Shown here: positions 38,801 through 59,600 of the stretch, one piece after another
Position numbering within the stretch: the first letter of the stretch is position 1
How the letters are laid out: every line of letters begins with the position of its first letter
DNA from: Lagopus muta
Taxonomy: Eukaryota > Chordata > Aves > Galliformes > Phasianidae
Reading direction: 5' to 3'
Length of the DNA stretch: 64,000 nt
Assembly (NCBI RefSeq): GCF_023343835.1
Contig: NC_064444.1
Span: forward strand, 9,105,219 to 9,169,218
Translations under genes and position numbers: made by a program
The notes under the pieces: model-generated
Told to the model about the DNA's origin: nothing
The model's database searches: none
What the model saw: only the letters and a program-made list of their open reading frames with translations

Positions 38801-39402
38801 CCAGAAGGCTGCTGCCTAAACACAAACCACGTATTTATTTCCACTACCACCCACCTATCTGTCCAGTTATCTTCTTTTGTTTCATATGTTTAATTTTAAA
38901 CCTAATGTCAAAACTCTGAGTATAAAATGAAATACATTTTGTTTAAAATACTCTGGGCAATTTTTATAGAACATCCTTTTGAAAAAAAAAAAAAGTGCAG
39001 AGATCAATTTTTTTAAGTCCATCCTGCAGGCACCATCATTTAATTATGAGTGAGACATAAATTATGCATTTACACATTGTTGCATTTTCTATAAAATGGT
39101 GTGGAGATTTTTTTTGTAGTTTTTGGAACTCTCTCTTTCTTCCTGAGGGCACTTTGGAGGGAAAAAAAACTGCTGCAGGCTATACATTGATGAAAAAATT
39201 AGCATTTATCAGTATAACACCATTATGAGACCAGCATGGCACTAACATACACAAAATCTAAATCTATTTTTCTGCTTAGACTTAGGAAAACCTGAAAGAC
39301 TGTGATCTCACCAGGCAGAAAATGTCTCCGTGCAGTATAAGCACTAAAGGTAATTGGGCAGAAGCAAATAATTTGCATATAATTGAACAAGAAATAAAAA
39401 AA

Positions 39403-39418
39403 GAAAGAAAGAAAGAAA
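39403..39418. repeat. Short (GAAA)n microsatellite
   Basis: About four GAAA units sit just 3' (on the - strand) of the KCTD exon donor at 39454, within the intron. Confidence 0.85.
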
Positions 39419-39454
39419 AAGCATCCAGATGAGCCAGCACTAAAAGGCCGTTAC

Positions 39455-39760
39455 CTGCACTGAATTCAACCGGCAGTATCCGTTCAAAGGAAACCTAATA
39501 ACGTGGGTAGGGTCTTGGTTCCAGCCTGCGTTTACGGAGTTGCACATGACGTCCCCCGTCTCAGGGAAGATCTCTTCTATCAAAGCTTTCTCCCCACTCA
39601 ATGCAATTCTTTCCCCCAGATCTGGAGTCACTCTTACAACCAAGCAGTCACAAGGCTGGAAATGTTTCCTTTGTTCTTTCTCTTGTTTCCATCGCTCAAG
39701 TTCCTTAATCATTGGCTGCAGCTGGTAATACTTTGCTTCTTCATATAAAAGATTAAAGTC
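39455..39760 (-). CDS. KCTD15: KCTD15-like, exon encoding the region after the BTB domain
   Basis: This 306-base exon encodes exactly 102 codons, phase 0 at both ends. The acceptor is TTTTTCTCAG before GACTTT, and the donor is GTGCAG before GTAACG. It starts [17 protein letters not shown], the last helices of the BTB fold, then a basic linker ([17 protein letters not shown]), then [20 protein letters not shown] and [20 protein letters not shown], and ends [13 protein letters not shown]. These residues ([41 protein letters not shown]) match KCTD15 rather than KCTD1 ([41 protein letters not shown]). KCTD1/15 proteins assemble as pentamers and are thought not to bind cullin-3. A long A run (T-rich on the - strand) abuts the acceptor. 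Confidence 0.97.
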
Positions 39761-46635
<6,875 letters not shown>

Positions 46636-48678
46636 TCAATTCAGTGTGCATAAGGTAATGCAGTGTCTTCATTTGGTGGCAAATGCAAACAAACGTAGGA
46701 AGATAGACGCCTTGGATGCGTGTGCACACACACGCGCACAAAGTGCCCGCTGGCAACTGCTCCTAGCACAAAGCTCACGTTGCTGTGAATCAGCGCTGCA
46801 AATTAGGCTCAGAGCTCCAACAAGGGAAGTGCCTGTGAAACTCGCCCTGTGGCTGGCAGGACAATTTCTGGAAGAACGTATTATTGGGTAAGTTATATAC
46901 CCCTGTTCTCAGGTACCATTCATGGAGTGCTGGGATGTCACTCAGAGATGGGCTCCTGGATTTCTCATCAGCTGCGCTGCCATTCTGATCAACACCATCA
47001 AAGCACTTCCACATGAGAGAGGAGGATACCCATGCATTGTCATGAGCTGTACGGACCCCTCAGTGCTGAATGTTTTGGCAAACCAGCAGCAAGGGTCCAT
47101 ACAGCCCCACCTGTGCCCTACGTACCGGCCTCTGTGGGAACAACACAGCCTGCCAAATGCTTCCTTGGCAAAGACAAGGGGTGAGGCCTGAGAGCACAGG
47201 TCCAGCTGGGTAGGTGTCAGCAGAACCAAACACCACATCTGCTGCACTGTGCAAGTTTTCTCCGTGTCCTCCTGATAGCACAATGCAGGCTGGGTGTTTG
47301 CTAGGCTACACTTCCTCATGCCTCTCCTCTCCAAATGTCTGGCTTCTTTCAGAAGGCTTTGTCTTCCCATGAGAAATAACCCAGCTGAATATATGTTCTT
47401 GAAAGGAAAATCACAGGAGACAGACAGCAACGACCTATTAAGTAATTGAGTCCATCTCTCTGACAGTGCAGCATTGTTCTCAACTGCAGAATGTCTCATG
47501 TTTCAAAGTCGAGTCTTCAATAACCCTGCCAGTGAGGACTCCACCATTTCCCACTGAGACTATTCCACAGCCCGCTAGATTTCACTGTCGAGTGTCCCTT
47601 AGGCTTGGCTGTGCAATCTACCAGTATCCCCCACTGCCACCAGGGAAGGGCTTTTCCCTGCCGTGGAAAGGAGCCCACCCAGCCACTGTGCGAGGTGATG
47701 GCCAGCACTGCCAGCGAGCTCAGCAGCTGCAGCCTGGCTGCTCCTGCTCCCCAGCCCTGCAGAGAGTGCCCAGGGCATGGCTGGGATGGTGAGCATCAGC
47801 CCATGTGCTGGAGGACAGTCTTGCTCACAGCAGTGCAGATGCTTGCAGCTGCCCTGTGCTCAGCTTGTTTTGGACTGTGGGGTCTTTGTGGGTAAAATTT
47901 GTTCTCTGCAGCTGCCCCTCAGTCTGGTCTTCCAACTTTTTGATGTAGTTATAAATATAATTAACATGCCATTAATTTCTAAGTTAATTGTGGAGATACT
48001 AAGTTAGCAATTTCCTACTGAACTCAACTCAAATGTACACTCCAGGTTTTGCTGCCTGCTCTCATTCCCTGACATCTGTACTAGCATTCAACTACTCTGA
48101 GTTACTTAGAATAATCAAATGCTTCCCTAAACCCTAATTGTAATATATTTACTGTCTTTCTCCATCCTCTAACTTTCTAACTGTATCAGAAAAATCCAAC
48201 TCACACTGCAACATTTAATTTATACAATCCCAAGGTTCAGCAAGCCTCCAGTAATTCAATATTTTCTTTGTTATTTAGGTCTATTTGCTTGAGACAGCTA
48301 AATATATTGCTTCATACAGAGCTAAATTTCAACCCAGGAACCAGACAGTTAATTTATTTCCTTAGACATGCACAGAGCCTGGGTGCTGTTCTGGGCTAGC
48401 CTGAAAGCCGATAAAGTAACTTAATGTTTCAGTACAAGACATTCATTATTTGTGTGGCTACCAAAAGTTTTGAGAACTCATCTTTCCCACTTACTCCCTA
48501 AACAAGCTGGGCTGTGGCTTAAACCTCCTCCTGCTGCAGCCCATGAAGTCTGCAAAAGCAAAGCAATGGCTGTTGTTCAGCTCCTTGGTGCATATGGGGG
48601 AAGGTTTGCCAACAAAGAAAGGATGCAGGGAAGACAGGATACAAAATGCTAATGGGTTGCTCTTTAATGTAGTGAAGC

Positions 48679-48705
48679 TTTTTTCTTTTCTTTTTTTTTT
48701 TTTTT
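48679..48705. repeat. T-rich low-complexity tract
   Basis: T runs are broken by C in intronic sequence. Possibly the A tail of an old - strand insertion, but no body is visible. Confidence 0.85.
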
Positions 48706-49472
48706 GTAATGAAAACAAAACATGAATTTTGAGGCCTTTGTAGAGTGCCTTGAGCTGTATTTCTTCACCAGCAAAATTACTGCTGGGGAAAGAAACTTAC
48801 AGAGTGTTGAAAGACTTAACTGCCACCCCAAAAACAGAGTGATGAATAGTTTGAGGATTTATTTGACATTTTAGGGGTCTGCTATGTTCCAAGAACAAGC
48901 TTCACTGCAGCATTCTGAAACACTGCATGTGGAAAGTGCTCCTGTTTCTCCCGCCTCATCAGCACAAGCTGTACCTGCAAAAAGCCTATCAGAAAATGCA
49001 GTTCTGCGAGAACAAAAAGTGAACCCAAATGACAGCTTCCAGAAGCTCTGATGCACTGGCTTTACTCCTGATTGGCAAAGCTGTGGAAGCACAGTGAACA
49101 ACAGCTCTGCTATCAGATGCACTCAGCAACCTGCTCTCAGGCTGCACAGCACACACCACTGCATGCAGATGTGGGGACTTGCTGTAGCTCTCCGACTGCA
49201 CAGTGGTCAACCCAAAATGTTTGCTTTTATGAGCAGTCCTGGTGCATAATACTTTAAAACTTCGTTTTCCTGGAGGAGCCACTTGCTTATAGCACATGAG
49301 AACGGTGCTCCCAGTGATGTTTGTGAAGTGGAAGGCAGAGGAAAACAGAGCAAGGCAAAAAGAGCTGCGCTTAGGTCCTATACAGATGGGTGAGTCTCAG
49401 CAGTGAATGTTTCTTCAGTACTCCCACCTTTTAAGAGATTGTTCACTTTTGCATTTAAAAATGCTTTTAATT

Positions 49473-49491
49473 CCCCCCCCCCCCCCCCCCC
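49473..49491. repeat. Run of 19 C
   Basis: An uninterrupted C tract of 19 bases follows TTTTAATT. On the - strand it is 19 G, able to form G-quadruplex structures; such tracts are also hard to sequence, so the exact length is uncertain. Confidence 0.95.
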
Positions 49492-51802
49492 ATATTTCAT
49501 TTCTGAACATCAACCCAAGACAGGATCAAGCAAAACAGTCCCAATGTGCATGCTTTCCCACTGCCTTCACCTTCCACCTTCCCAGCCAGTTCCAGCTGTG
49601 CTTTGCACTCTTCCAGCCACATGCTTCTCTCACAGCTGTTCCTGCCTTCTAGAATCCCTCCCTGCCACCCAGTCTTCCATGTGTACCCACCCAGCCCCTC
49701 ACAGAGCTCCAGCTCCTAGCCCTGCAGAGCTGGATGAGGAGTGAAATGGTGCCGAGCCTGCAGATGGATGCTTCTAACCCCTCTTCCCAATGTCCAGAAT
49801 ACATCCTGTTGATCCTATTTTTGCAGCTTCTTTGTGTTTCAGTTGTTTCTGCTAAAGACTCTTTTACATTTTCAATAACGTTTAGCCAAAATGCCAGGGG
49901 GCAAGTTTCTAGCTTTATACCCATTTCACTATGATATTAAGGCCTCCTTTTTTATTAGATCAAAAACAAACAGCACAGCCAGCCAACCCACAAGGACAAG
50001 AGTAAATTCTTTCCTGAGTTCCTTGGACAGGGAAGGAAGCTGTGTGCTGTGTGTGAGCACCTACAGAGACCCACTGCCACCCACACCCCTGGCAGCGCTC
50101 CTCCCTGCAGTCCACCCAGGACCATGCAGGCTGCCTGCATCAGAGCACAGCTGGGGAGGATGCATGGGGACACCGAGTCCAGAACCTGCTGCAGCCCTCA
50201 CCACACACAGCCTCATTCACAGACCCACCCAAATCCATCAGGGAGTAGCCAGGGCTTTTTGCTCTCTGAAGCACCGCGCATCCTCAAGATTGCTGCCCAG
50301 CAGCGCAGCACAGCTGGGCTTTGTGCATCACCAAGCTGGAAGTAAATAGTGTTTGGGGATGGATGAGTGTTTGGAGGTGGTGGTGCTTTCTCCTTTTGGG
50401 CTAGATTAGTCATTTTCTTGATAACTCTCTTTTTGAACAGAAAACTGAAGTTCTTTCCTAACAGATCTGATCCCAGGGGCCTTAAGAGGAGCACCAAGTA
50501 CAGGGGGACCTGCAGGAAAATGAAGCCAAGTATCCACCGAGCCTCCACTGTTGCACCTTGCTCCCCCAGCCAGCACAGTCACAGCATGTGAGTGACAGCC
50601 TTTATCACAACATTGCAGTAAAAGTATTAATTTAACTAATTACGTGATTAATATTTAACCATTCAGTGATATTTTTGTCATTCATAATTCAGTTGTTTGC
50701 ATATATTAAAGATTTATTCTGTAGACACTTTCTGCCCAATGTCACATCAGCAGGGAGTGCGCATTACAGAGGACTGTCATTAAACGTGGCTCTCTTCTGT
50801 TTTTATGGAAAGAGCGGGGAAGAAAAGAGGAATGCTTGTGGTGAGCCCCTCCAGCATGTGGGGCTGCACTCTGCTTGGTTCCCTGCTCCATCCTTGCTCC
50901 ATCCCTGCTCCCTTCCGCTCCTGTTCGGCTTACAGAGCTCTGCAGCTCCTCCTGCACCATGCAGGCTCTGCTGACTGCATGCAGCTCCTGGCTGTTGTGA
51001 GGCTGCAGGAACAGAGGCTGTGCGAGGTGCAACAGGAAGAAGGAAGGGGGTTGTTCAGAGCTGGAACAGAGCCAGGGCAGCCGCATCCAGCATGACCTGA
51101 AGCCACCCTGCTGCATGTGTTAGCACTGCTGGGTGTGTAAGTGGAGTCCAGCCACTTCTGCTGAGCCATAAGGGATGCTTATCTCCTAAATATTTGTTCA
51201 AGGTGGGCATGATACATATTGTTATCTGCTTTGTTGCAAAAAACTGCTGTGAATGGGAGCAGAGGTGCTCAAGAGACTGGAGAGTACCACAGTATCTGAC
51301 ACGGCTATCCAAGCAGCCAGGCAGTTTGGTCCCTGGGTGAGGGGCAGGAGGGATGGCAAGAGGAGGGACAGGGAGAACATGGCCACTGTCCCCTGCCTCC
51401 TGCTCCAATGGCAGCCAGGAGGGAGGGATGGTAGAGCAATCAAGCTGGGACTCATGCTCCCTCATGCCCCAAACTGCCAGGAATGTGGCTAAAGGTTGCA
51501 TATGGCTGCAGAAGTTTTTCTGATTTGCCTCAGTTTAAATCTTCAGCTATAATTAGTGTGGACGTCAATTAAAAAAATGCTGTTTTATTTTTATAGCATA
51601 TTTTCATCACCTGTTGCATGACCAGTGATTTTAAACCCTTTCCAATTATGGGAAAATAGCACTAACAAGTGACACTGCCTACAGCATGGAACTCTGCTCA
51701 CTGCTCACGAATGCGGCACTGGCTTCATCACTGAAGGGGTCTGCCACAGTTTCCAACCAAAAAGCAACCAACCTTGTCGCTTCTTATGATGGCGTGTGTC
51801 CA

Positions 51803-52463
51803 TGGTCAAGGGAAGAGACACTGAATTAATCTATCTGGATTTCAGTAAGGCCTTTGACAGTCCGCCATTAACATCCTTCTCTCCAAATAGGAAAGATATG
51901 GATTTGATGAGTGAACTGTTCGATGGATGAGGAACTAGTTGCAAGATCATTCCCAGAAAGTGGTGGTCACTGGTCAATGTCCACATGGAAATCAGAGACA
52001 GGTGTTATCCCTCAAGGGTCAATACAGACAAAAAAAAATGATCTGAGAGATGGAATACCTTTCCTATGAGAACAGGCTGTGAGACACAGGGCTGTTCAGC
52101 CTGGAGAAGAGAAGGCTCCAGGAAGACCTGATAGTGGCCTTCCAATATCTGAAGGGAGGCTATAAGAAGGAAGGGGGCAGACTCTTTATCAGGGTCTGTT
52201 GTGATAGGACAAGGATAAGTGGATTCAAACTAAAAGAGGGGAGATTTAGATTGGACATAAGAAAGGCCTTTTTTACAATAATGGTGATGAGGCACTGGAA
52301 CAGGTTGCCCAGCTGGTGGATGCCCTGTCCTTGGAGACATTCAGGATCAGGATGGACCAGACTCTGAGCACCTCATGAAGCTGTAGGTGTCCCTGTTCAC
52401 TGCAGGAGAGTTGGGCTAGAAGGCCTTTAAATATCCCTTCCAATTCAAAAGTTTCTGTGATAG
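51803..52463 (+). mobile_element. CR1 non-LTR retrotransposon, internally deleted 3' fragment
   Basis: The + strand shows two CR1 blocks. The first, about 51815-52020, encodes ELIYLDFSKAFDS, the reverse-transcriptase motif region of CR1, followed after frame shifts by a VVVTGQCPHGNQ-like stretch. The second, from about 52060, encodes [14 protein letters not shown] and [13 protein letters not shown], then the terminal region with GGCACTGGAACAGGTTGCCCAG, GTGTCCCTGTTCACTGCAGG and CCCTTCCAATTC, ending in TTTCTGTGATAG. The part between the blocks, including most of the RT domain, is missing, with an A run (52029-52038) at the join. Stops and shifts show it is a dead copy. It lies within the KCTD intron, antisense to that gene. 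Confidence 0.93.
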
Positions 52464-53652
52464 TACAAGTCTAGTTTCCATTACAATCAAAGACAACATC
52501 CTGGTCAGCTCAGATTTCCCCAGACATACATTTGGCCTGGAGGGTGTTCAAGCCAGGGAGAATTTTGATTTAAGCATCTTTTAAATATCTTACTTACACA
52601 GTGACAGGAAAAAGTGTTCACTGGGCAAGAGTTTGAATCTTAAATTGGGGTGCAAACCACTACCCTGCAAATTGCAAAAGCCAAGCAGTCACACGTGCTC
52701 TGCTCCATGTACCAGGTCCCACACACTGAATCCCATCTCAGGCACAGGTTTTGTGTCCCTAGTGGGGAGCAGACTTCAAGCCCTTAGTAAGAGACTAGAG
52801 GAGTCCCCCATCTCCTAGATGCTCTGACTGGGCGTGTACATGCTCTGATCAGCCATGGAGCCCAGTCCTGATGGCACAGGTCAGTGACCACAGATATACA
52901 GCTGATCTGTGAGAAAAAAAGGGAGATAGTAAACCTATAACCCCCAGCACCTCTCTTTTTAGCTCTAACAAAGTATCAAATAGTACAGTCCTATCTTATT
53001 GGAGGGATGAGTAGAGTAACACAATGTAACAGGCTCATCCGCCTCTTAATTCCTGAATACCTCTCATGCCAGCCTTCTAACATTGGCCCTGGAATGCTAT
53101 AGGAGTTGTCTGAGCCATATGCTCACTTTGCAGTGCTTTTGAAGGATATTACATTCATTAACTGGGACCTGGAGGAACTGCAGGATCTATTATCTAGATT
53201 TAATACTTCATATTTTGCTGTTCAGGCTTGAATATCTATTTTTGTAATAGGTCAGAGCTAGTGTATGTAGTACCAACATGTATTTTTAAAAGTCAATAAT
53301 CCAGAAGGAACATTATCATCTGCCATGGAGAATCATTCTTACAAAGTTCTGCAAGATTTTTTGCACTTTCAACTGAAAAGCAAAATTAGTATGTAATAGA
53401 TTTTGTCACTAAAACAAAGGTAAAGAAAACAATGTGTTCAGTTCTATGTTACTATCAACTGAGGACCACTGAAGCAACAGGCAGTAAAATCCGCTGAAGT
53501 ATAAATGAGCTGTTATTTCTGAAATACCACAAAGCATCCATGGTGATAAGGTTAAGAGATCTTGTAGCTCTTTCTCTCTGCTTGTTGCTAACAATCTGTC
53601 TCCACACTTCAGACACTTTCACAGGTATCTATTTGATGTACAATTTCATGGA

Positions 53653-53685
53653 AATATATATATACACATATATATATATATATTA
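53653..53685. repeat. (TA)n/(CA) microsatellite
   Basis: TATATATATACACATATATATATATATA lies in AT-rich intron sequence and is likely length-variable between individuals. Confidence 0.9.
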
Positions 53686-56600
53686 TTTTTATTTTTTATT
53701 TTTTTAAATTTATAGAGATGGTGTTGCCTATAACATAGCACTGAAAGCACTAATCCTGGTACAGAGGGGTATGCCTTTTCCTGTGTTAAGAAATTCTCGT
53801 CATCAAAAGCCTGGCATTGCTCAGCATGGCTGAGCATCCCATCAGCTCCTTGGGGAGGAGCAGGAGGGAGCAGTCACACAGTAAGAGCAAGCAGAGCAGT
53901 GGTCAAAGAGATCTGGACTGCAAGTGCTTTCATTTCCGTGCGTCTCATTTCCACCAAGTTTATTATGGTATTAACCCATAGCCCTTCACCTCATTGGGAG
54001 TCTGGAATTAGGCCCATCAGCACTGGCTGCTCATCCCAAATTTATCAGCAACATGTTCATTTCCCGAGGGCCTGCTTCTGCCACCCATCTCCCGTAAACA
54101 GTTCTTGAGTAAAGCACTGCTTAGCCATGAGTAATGGTGGCAGAATCCAGCCCTAAGTCAGGCTAATGATTTTATTTTGCCTTATTAAACTAGCATTTGT
54201 ATATTTTAGTGTGTTATTTTAACAGCTATAAAAAGACTTTACTAAACAAACAGTTTCTAGTATGTTAATTGCTGTATTACGAATTCTTTCATTCTGCTCA
54301 GCATATAACCACATTTATAAGCTGGATAAGTAGAGACACATACAGACAGAACGGCACTCATCCTACCAACACATCATAATTCTGACACATTCATTTCAGT
54401 CGTCAGTCGTGAAATGCATTTGCTGTGCTTAACAAGAAAAAAAATGTAACTTTCAAATACAGGTAGAATTTGCATTTCTCTGTAAAACTTCCCTGTGTGC
54501 TACTGACACTGCTCCACTGGTCTTTTTAATCTTTTGTAACAGAGAACGTGAGATACAGCCTACCATTAAACATACCATTTGCATTTATCCCCTACAGCCT
54601 CTGCTGTGCACCATTTTGCTGGTCACACCCAGGAGGCTGCCTGCCTTATTGGTGCAAACTGTGAGGTCCTGCTGTGACTGGAACTCAGCCCATCCTCATC
54701 GCCCCTGAGCCCTTGGCATAAAGCTCCCTGGAACATGGGCAGAAGCCACTAATTCGGTTCGGAATGATGCAGGTGGCACAAACCCAATGTACCAAAGTGG
54801 GTGCCATCCCTGGGAGGGTGGCTGTGCTAACAGCAGTGCAGCCCCACGCATCGCTGCGGTCTGCCAGGCTGGCTCTGCCGCCCTGGGCCCTGCAGGCCGC
54901 AGTGGCTGAGAAGAGCACAAGGGACACATTCTGGCTGACTGCATCATTCTAACAGATGCAACCAAATGATATTAAACTATGATATGAACCCTCAAAACAC
55001 AAAATTCATTGCAGGTAGGAGCTAAGCTTTTTTTTCTTCGGTGGAATACGCCAAAGTCCAGGTAAGTGCTCAGGAGTTCATACACTATAGGTAATATCTG
55101 TGCATCTAGGAATTAATCTCATTTTAAACTGTGGACTAGCATTTGAGTTAAATAAGTACATTAGTTAAGTAAAGCAAGTGCATTAGCCTGATTTCCTTCC
55201 AGTGCTATCACTTTTTTCAGTATGAAGTTCTGGTTACTTTTCCTCTTCTTTCAGTTCATTCCAACTGAATTTCTATCCAAATGATTAGCGAAGATTAAAA
55301 ATACTAATACAAATTTATATCACTACAAGTATCCTATGTGAATTATAACATTGTTGCTGCTGCTCTTATCTGAGCCCTGTGAGAGTTCCTGGCCTTTCAT
55401 GTTTTCTCAGTAGAGAATTTACAGTAAATTTTGGCCATGAAAATCAGTGCAGGAACAAAAATTCTTTGATTTCAAACAAACTCCCAAGCTAGCATCTTAA
55501 TGCTTTCTAGTTTCCCAAAGGTCCCAATCCTGCAAGAACTGCATTTCAGTTCAAACTCTGTGGGAGTTGTGGGCACTCAACAGAATTAAGTTAATACCTG
55601 AGAAGATGCACAATTCAAATAAAACATGCTTGCCTATACAAGCCTTTTCTTGCTATTCCTTTAAACACCCCTAAGTCATAGTACTATGAGGGACCTGATG
55701 AATAAAGGGTTGCCTGTCACACCTCTTTCTTCTTACTTGCTGTAACTTCAAGTGGGAGCCAACCACACTTTTACAAAGATTTTCAAATCTGAGTATGTCT
55801 GGACTTTGCTGCCACTAACATCAACCTTGTACAACATGTGGGGAGGTTGGCAAACATGCAGATACTGGTTTTATTTTAATGTAAATGGCCTAAATCCTTG
55901 CTCATTGAAGTCAACAGAGAAACTCTCAATGGGTCTCAGTGAAGACAGAAAAAATTCTAGATGTAACTCAGTCACTTTTCAGGGTGCAAGTCTGACCTCC
56001 CTCATCCTTTGTGCGTGTGGGTGCTGTGAAACCAGCACATTTCAGCCCACAGTGGGAGTAAGCAGGCGCTCATAGTCTGCACCACCTTTATAAAATGCAA
56101 ATAGTGACAGCTAACACGCTTTGGTGCCCACTGCTCATGCAAACTGCTACAATATTTCATCTGTGCAAGCCATATCCCTGCACTTCTGAGCACAAGCATG
56201 TGAAAGCTGAGCATTTTCCTATTACTGTTTTCTTTCTTTCCAGGCCAGCAGAAAAAAGCCGCTGGACACAGCCTGCCAGGAGCTCCACTGCCTTCCACTA
56301 CATCAGGATGCTCTCCACTGACATGAACAAGAATGATACCAGCGACTCTGGGTACGGATAATTTAACTTTCTGCTTACAACTCAGGCCATGTGGTAATAC
56401 TGGCAATTGGCTGGCATGCCAATTTGTGAAACTGGTAACTCTTCTCTTGCTGAGAATTATAATATGGAAAAAAGAGCTTATCTTACATTCATCCTCCATT
56501 TGGTTTTCCTGCACCCCATCTTTTTGTTCTCTGGTGAATAAGCTACACTTATTTTGCACAGTCCCAGCACCACACTGCTGAATACCTCATGCAGCTCACA

Positions 56601-59600
56601 CCACTGCTCTGGCACAAAAACACCAGGGGCAGTTATGGGCACGCCCAAGGCCACAGCTGTTTGCAATTCTCTGTAAGCAAGTGATTTGGAAGTTGTATCC
56701 AGTTTTTTCTATCCATGTTTTTGTTGTCACACTTAAAACAATGCTTGAATTATGCTGCTGCTTATTTTTGCATTTAATTATGCTGTATGCAATGTATTTT
56801 TCCTGGCTCCCTTAGAGAAACTGAGCATGTCAATAATAATTTGTTAAAGTTATTTCGAAGGGAAAACAACCAACAAAGACCTTACATCTGTATGTTGCAA
56901 GTTGGAAGACTTGGGCAACAGTTTTTTTGCTGGTTGGCAGGTGAAAGGCAGAATCAGAGTGCAATTTCCACTAAGTTTTTTGTTCCAGCAGCAGGGAAGG
57001 AGCAGATAAAGAGAAACACTGATGCACAGATACATCAAGTGGGAGAACCAGGCTCCCAAGCCACATTCTGGAAGAAAAGAGTGGGGGGCCTTATTGCAGA
57101 GGGGGAAACGGCACCCCAGAGGGAGACGGCAATCAATATACCTGCTGCACAGAGGATGCTCTGGGCTTAAGCTTGGGGAAAACTTGAAAGTAATAAGAAA
57201 ACTGTTAACTGTTGGATTATGATGAGGTGCTGAAAGTCGAACCTGGCTTTTTTATGTGACTGAGAGAGATTCATTCTTAAATACAATACTATGGTCATGG
57301 GTTTGATTCTGGTCCCAGTGAAGTCAAGGCCAAAACATCCTTTGACTTAACTGAAAACAGAAGGCAGCTCCCACTTTAACCCTTGCATCTGCAAACAGAA
57401 TATAACTGGATGTGAACAGAAGAGGAAATGTTTACAGCTGGCAACAAATCCATCTTTTTAATCGGGGGGGGGAAGCCATCACTGAATTTATTCCTCTTTC
57501 AAAAGCAGTGGTAAGTACTTCTGGCCCAAGTTCAGCCCTCATTCCCTCCCAGACAACCCCAACACAAGTGGAGGACCAAGTTTCTTTCTACTGTCATCTA
57601 CTGATTCCCGTGGAGTTCAACTAGCCAAGTTTGTCCGTGAAATTATATGTAAGTTTTGCAATGGCAGAATTTAGGCAGTGATCTCCCTGAAGGCATACCA
57701 CGTTCCCCAAATGCCAAATCTGCAGCCTCTGATGTAATCATACCCATACAAGTCATTGGCATAACACCATCAACACAGTATGACACCAATGTTAAAAGAA
57801 GAGTCCCTGTTTTTCATTGTCTGCTTTCTCAAGAGAGAGATTTGCTGCTGCAAAAGCTTCTACCAGATCTAAACGGATTACCTGCAGCACTGGTAGCATC
57901 TGCTCTCCATTAGGACAGAGGCGTAACGGCAGCCTGCCCTTTGGACTGGGATTCCTTCAGCGTTTCAGCTTTACGGTGAAAATCTCAGTTTCCAGTGCTT
58001 GCCAACTGATCCTTTCTGAGTCTGACCAAGAGTAACGTTGCAAGTGCTGCATAATAGCTTCCCAGCATCCACGTGCAGGATTCCTTTCAGGTATTGCTTT
58101 TTGTGGTCCTCAGCAGATAAAAAAGCAGGAATTTTAGCCTTTGAACTCATACCATACTACAGTAGAGTGAAATCAATACAGTACATATGAACACTGGAAT
58201 ACCTCTGCTTAGCCTGTTTGTCTGGTGCCCAGCTCTGGCAGGCAGGCAGTCATCACAGGGATTGTATCAATGAGGAATGCAGTAAGTGCACGCATGCTAA
58301 GCTAAAAGCCAGCCCTCCTAGCACAGATTCAAGCAAGAGCAAATCAGGTGAAAACATCAACAACAAAAATACCAAAGTACAAAATCTCTTAAAATTTGCC
58401 TGCAAATTATTTTTAAGTACTAGAAAATAAAATGCATGCTAATCACAGCAGATGAGTTAGAAGAGTAGGTAACTTGGTGGATAGAGCATGGAGATATGAG
58501 TTTATAACTCTGGAGCTTATTTCTAACTCTGCAGCTTCTCCCAGCTGCAAAATCATGTTAGGAGAGCCACCATCCTGGGTAACACTGTATCAATGCAGTT
58601 ATACCGGGGATGAGAGTGGCAATACTTACCCGTTCTCACTCAGCAGAATATTCATTTGATGTCAGAATAGCACAATGGAGCAAGCTGTTGTGCTGCAAGG
58701 ACTAAGCATATTAATCTATTTGTTACATTCATGTAACAAAGAAACTTGGCGGAACTGATGTAGCTAACAGCAGTTTAGGGCACAACCTGCGTTAGCTATA
58801 GCCTAGCATGGTCCGCATCACCTTGTCACTGTGCTTGAGAGATCTACCCTCCTCTGTGCTTTCAGAATTGAATCCTGTGTTTGCATGCCTACATATTTCT
58901 TCTATTTAAATATGCAGTTTGTTCTTAAAGACTTTATTAGCCCATGAATAGATTAATTCTATTTTCAATTTTACGGGTACGAATTTGGAGTATCTCCTTC
59001 AAAGCCAATGAAGTCTTCTTTTTTTGAAGGCCACCTGACCAGGAAAGGCACATGCACCTACCTGTAAGGGTAGGACTCTTCTGTGCTCACCTGCCTGTTG
59101 ATTTTACACCTTCAGATATCTTTGACAAGTTCCTGTCTTCACATCAATATGCTTTCCTGGCATCACTCCACAGCAGTGAACAGTTACACCAGGGATTATT
59201 TGGGGCACTTTTCTAAAAGAACAGGACTTATTTTGTTTCCATTTATGCTTACAGTAAAACTCTCATTGTCTTCACTGGAAGACAGATTTGGCCCCGTGTA
59301 CTAATATCCAAACTACCTCAATTTACTTCAGTGATAGAAGGCAATGAATTAATAAGGCCCAATGTATTTTTAAATCTTAGATTTCATAAATGATCACAAG
59401 CATGTAGGTCACAATATGTACACAGAACGACACCTACAACAACCACCAGTGGGATCATTAAAATAATTAAATTAGGCCTAAAGACAAATTCATTTCATAA
59501 CATGTTCCTTACAAAACAGATACCCCTTGCTTCATAATCTAGGGACTCTTTTTTATAAACTTCCTAAGTAGTTCATGAAATATCCCCCTAAGGAGACCAG

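Larger units (their letters stand above)
33878..39454 (-). other. Last intron of the KCTD15-like gene (5.6 kb)
   Basis: It is bounded by GTAACG at the donor and TTGCAG at the acceptor on the - strand. Apart from simple A-rich tracts and a T-box-like palindrome at 34981-34998, nothing is recognised. The many open frames on both strands are short and resemble no family I know. Confidence 0.8.

Noticed and set aside
46942..47499. 185-codon open frame on the - strand
   Set aside because: It has no recognisable domain, low-complexity or family resemblance, lies in a GC-rich part of an intron where stops are rarer, and overlaps other long frames on both strands.
52134..52367. 77-codon frame taken as a possible gene
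   Set aside because: It is the terminal coding part of the CR1 fragment ([13 protein letters not shown]...), not a host gene.
56002..56559. 185-codon open frame on the - strand
   Set aside because: The composition is unremarkable and I recognise no motif. One or two frames of this size are not surprising in six frames of 64 kb.
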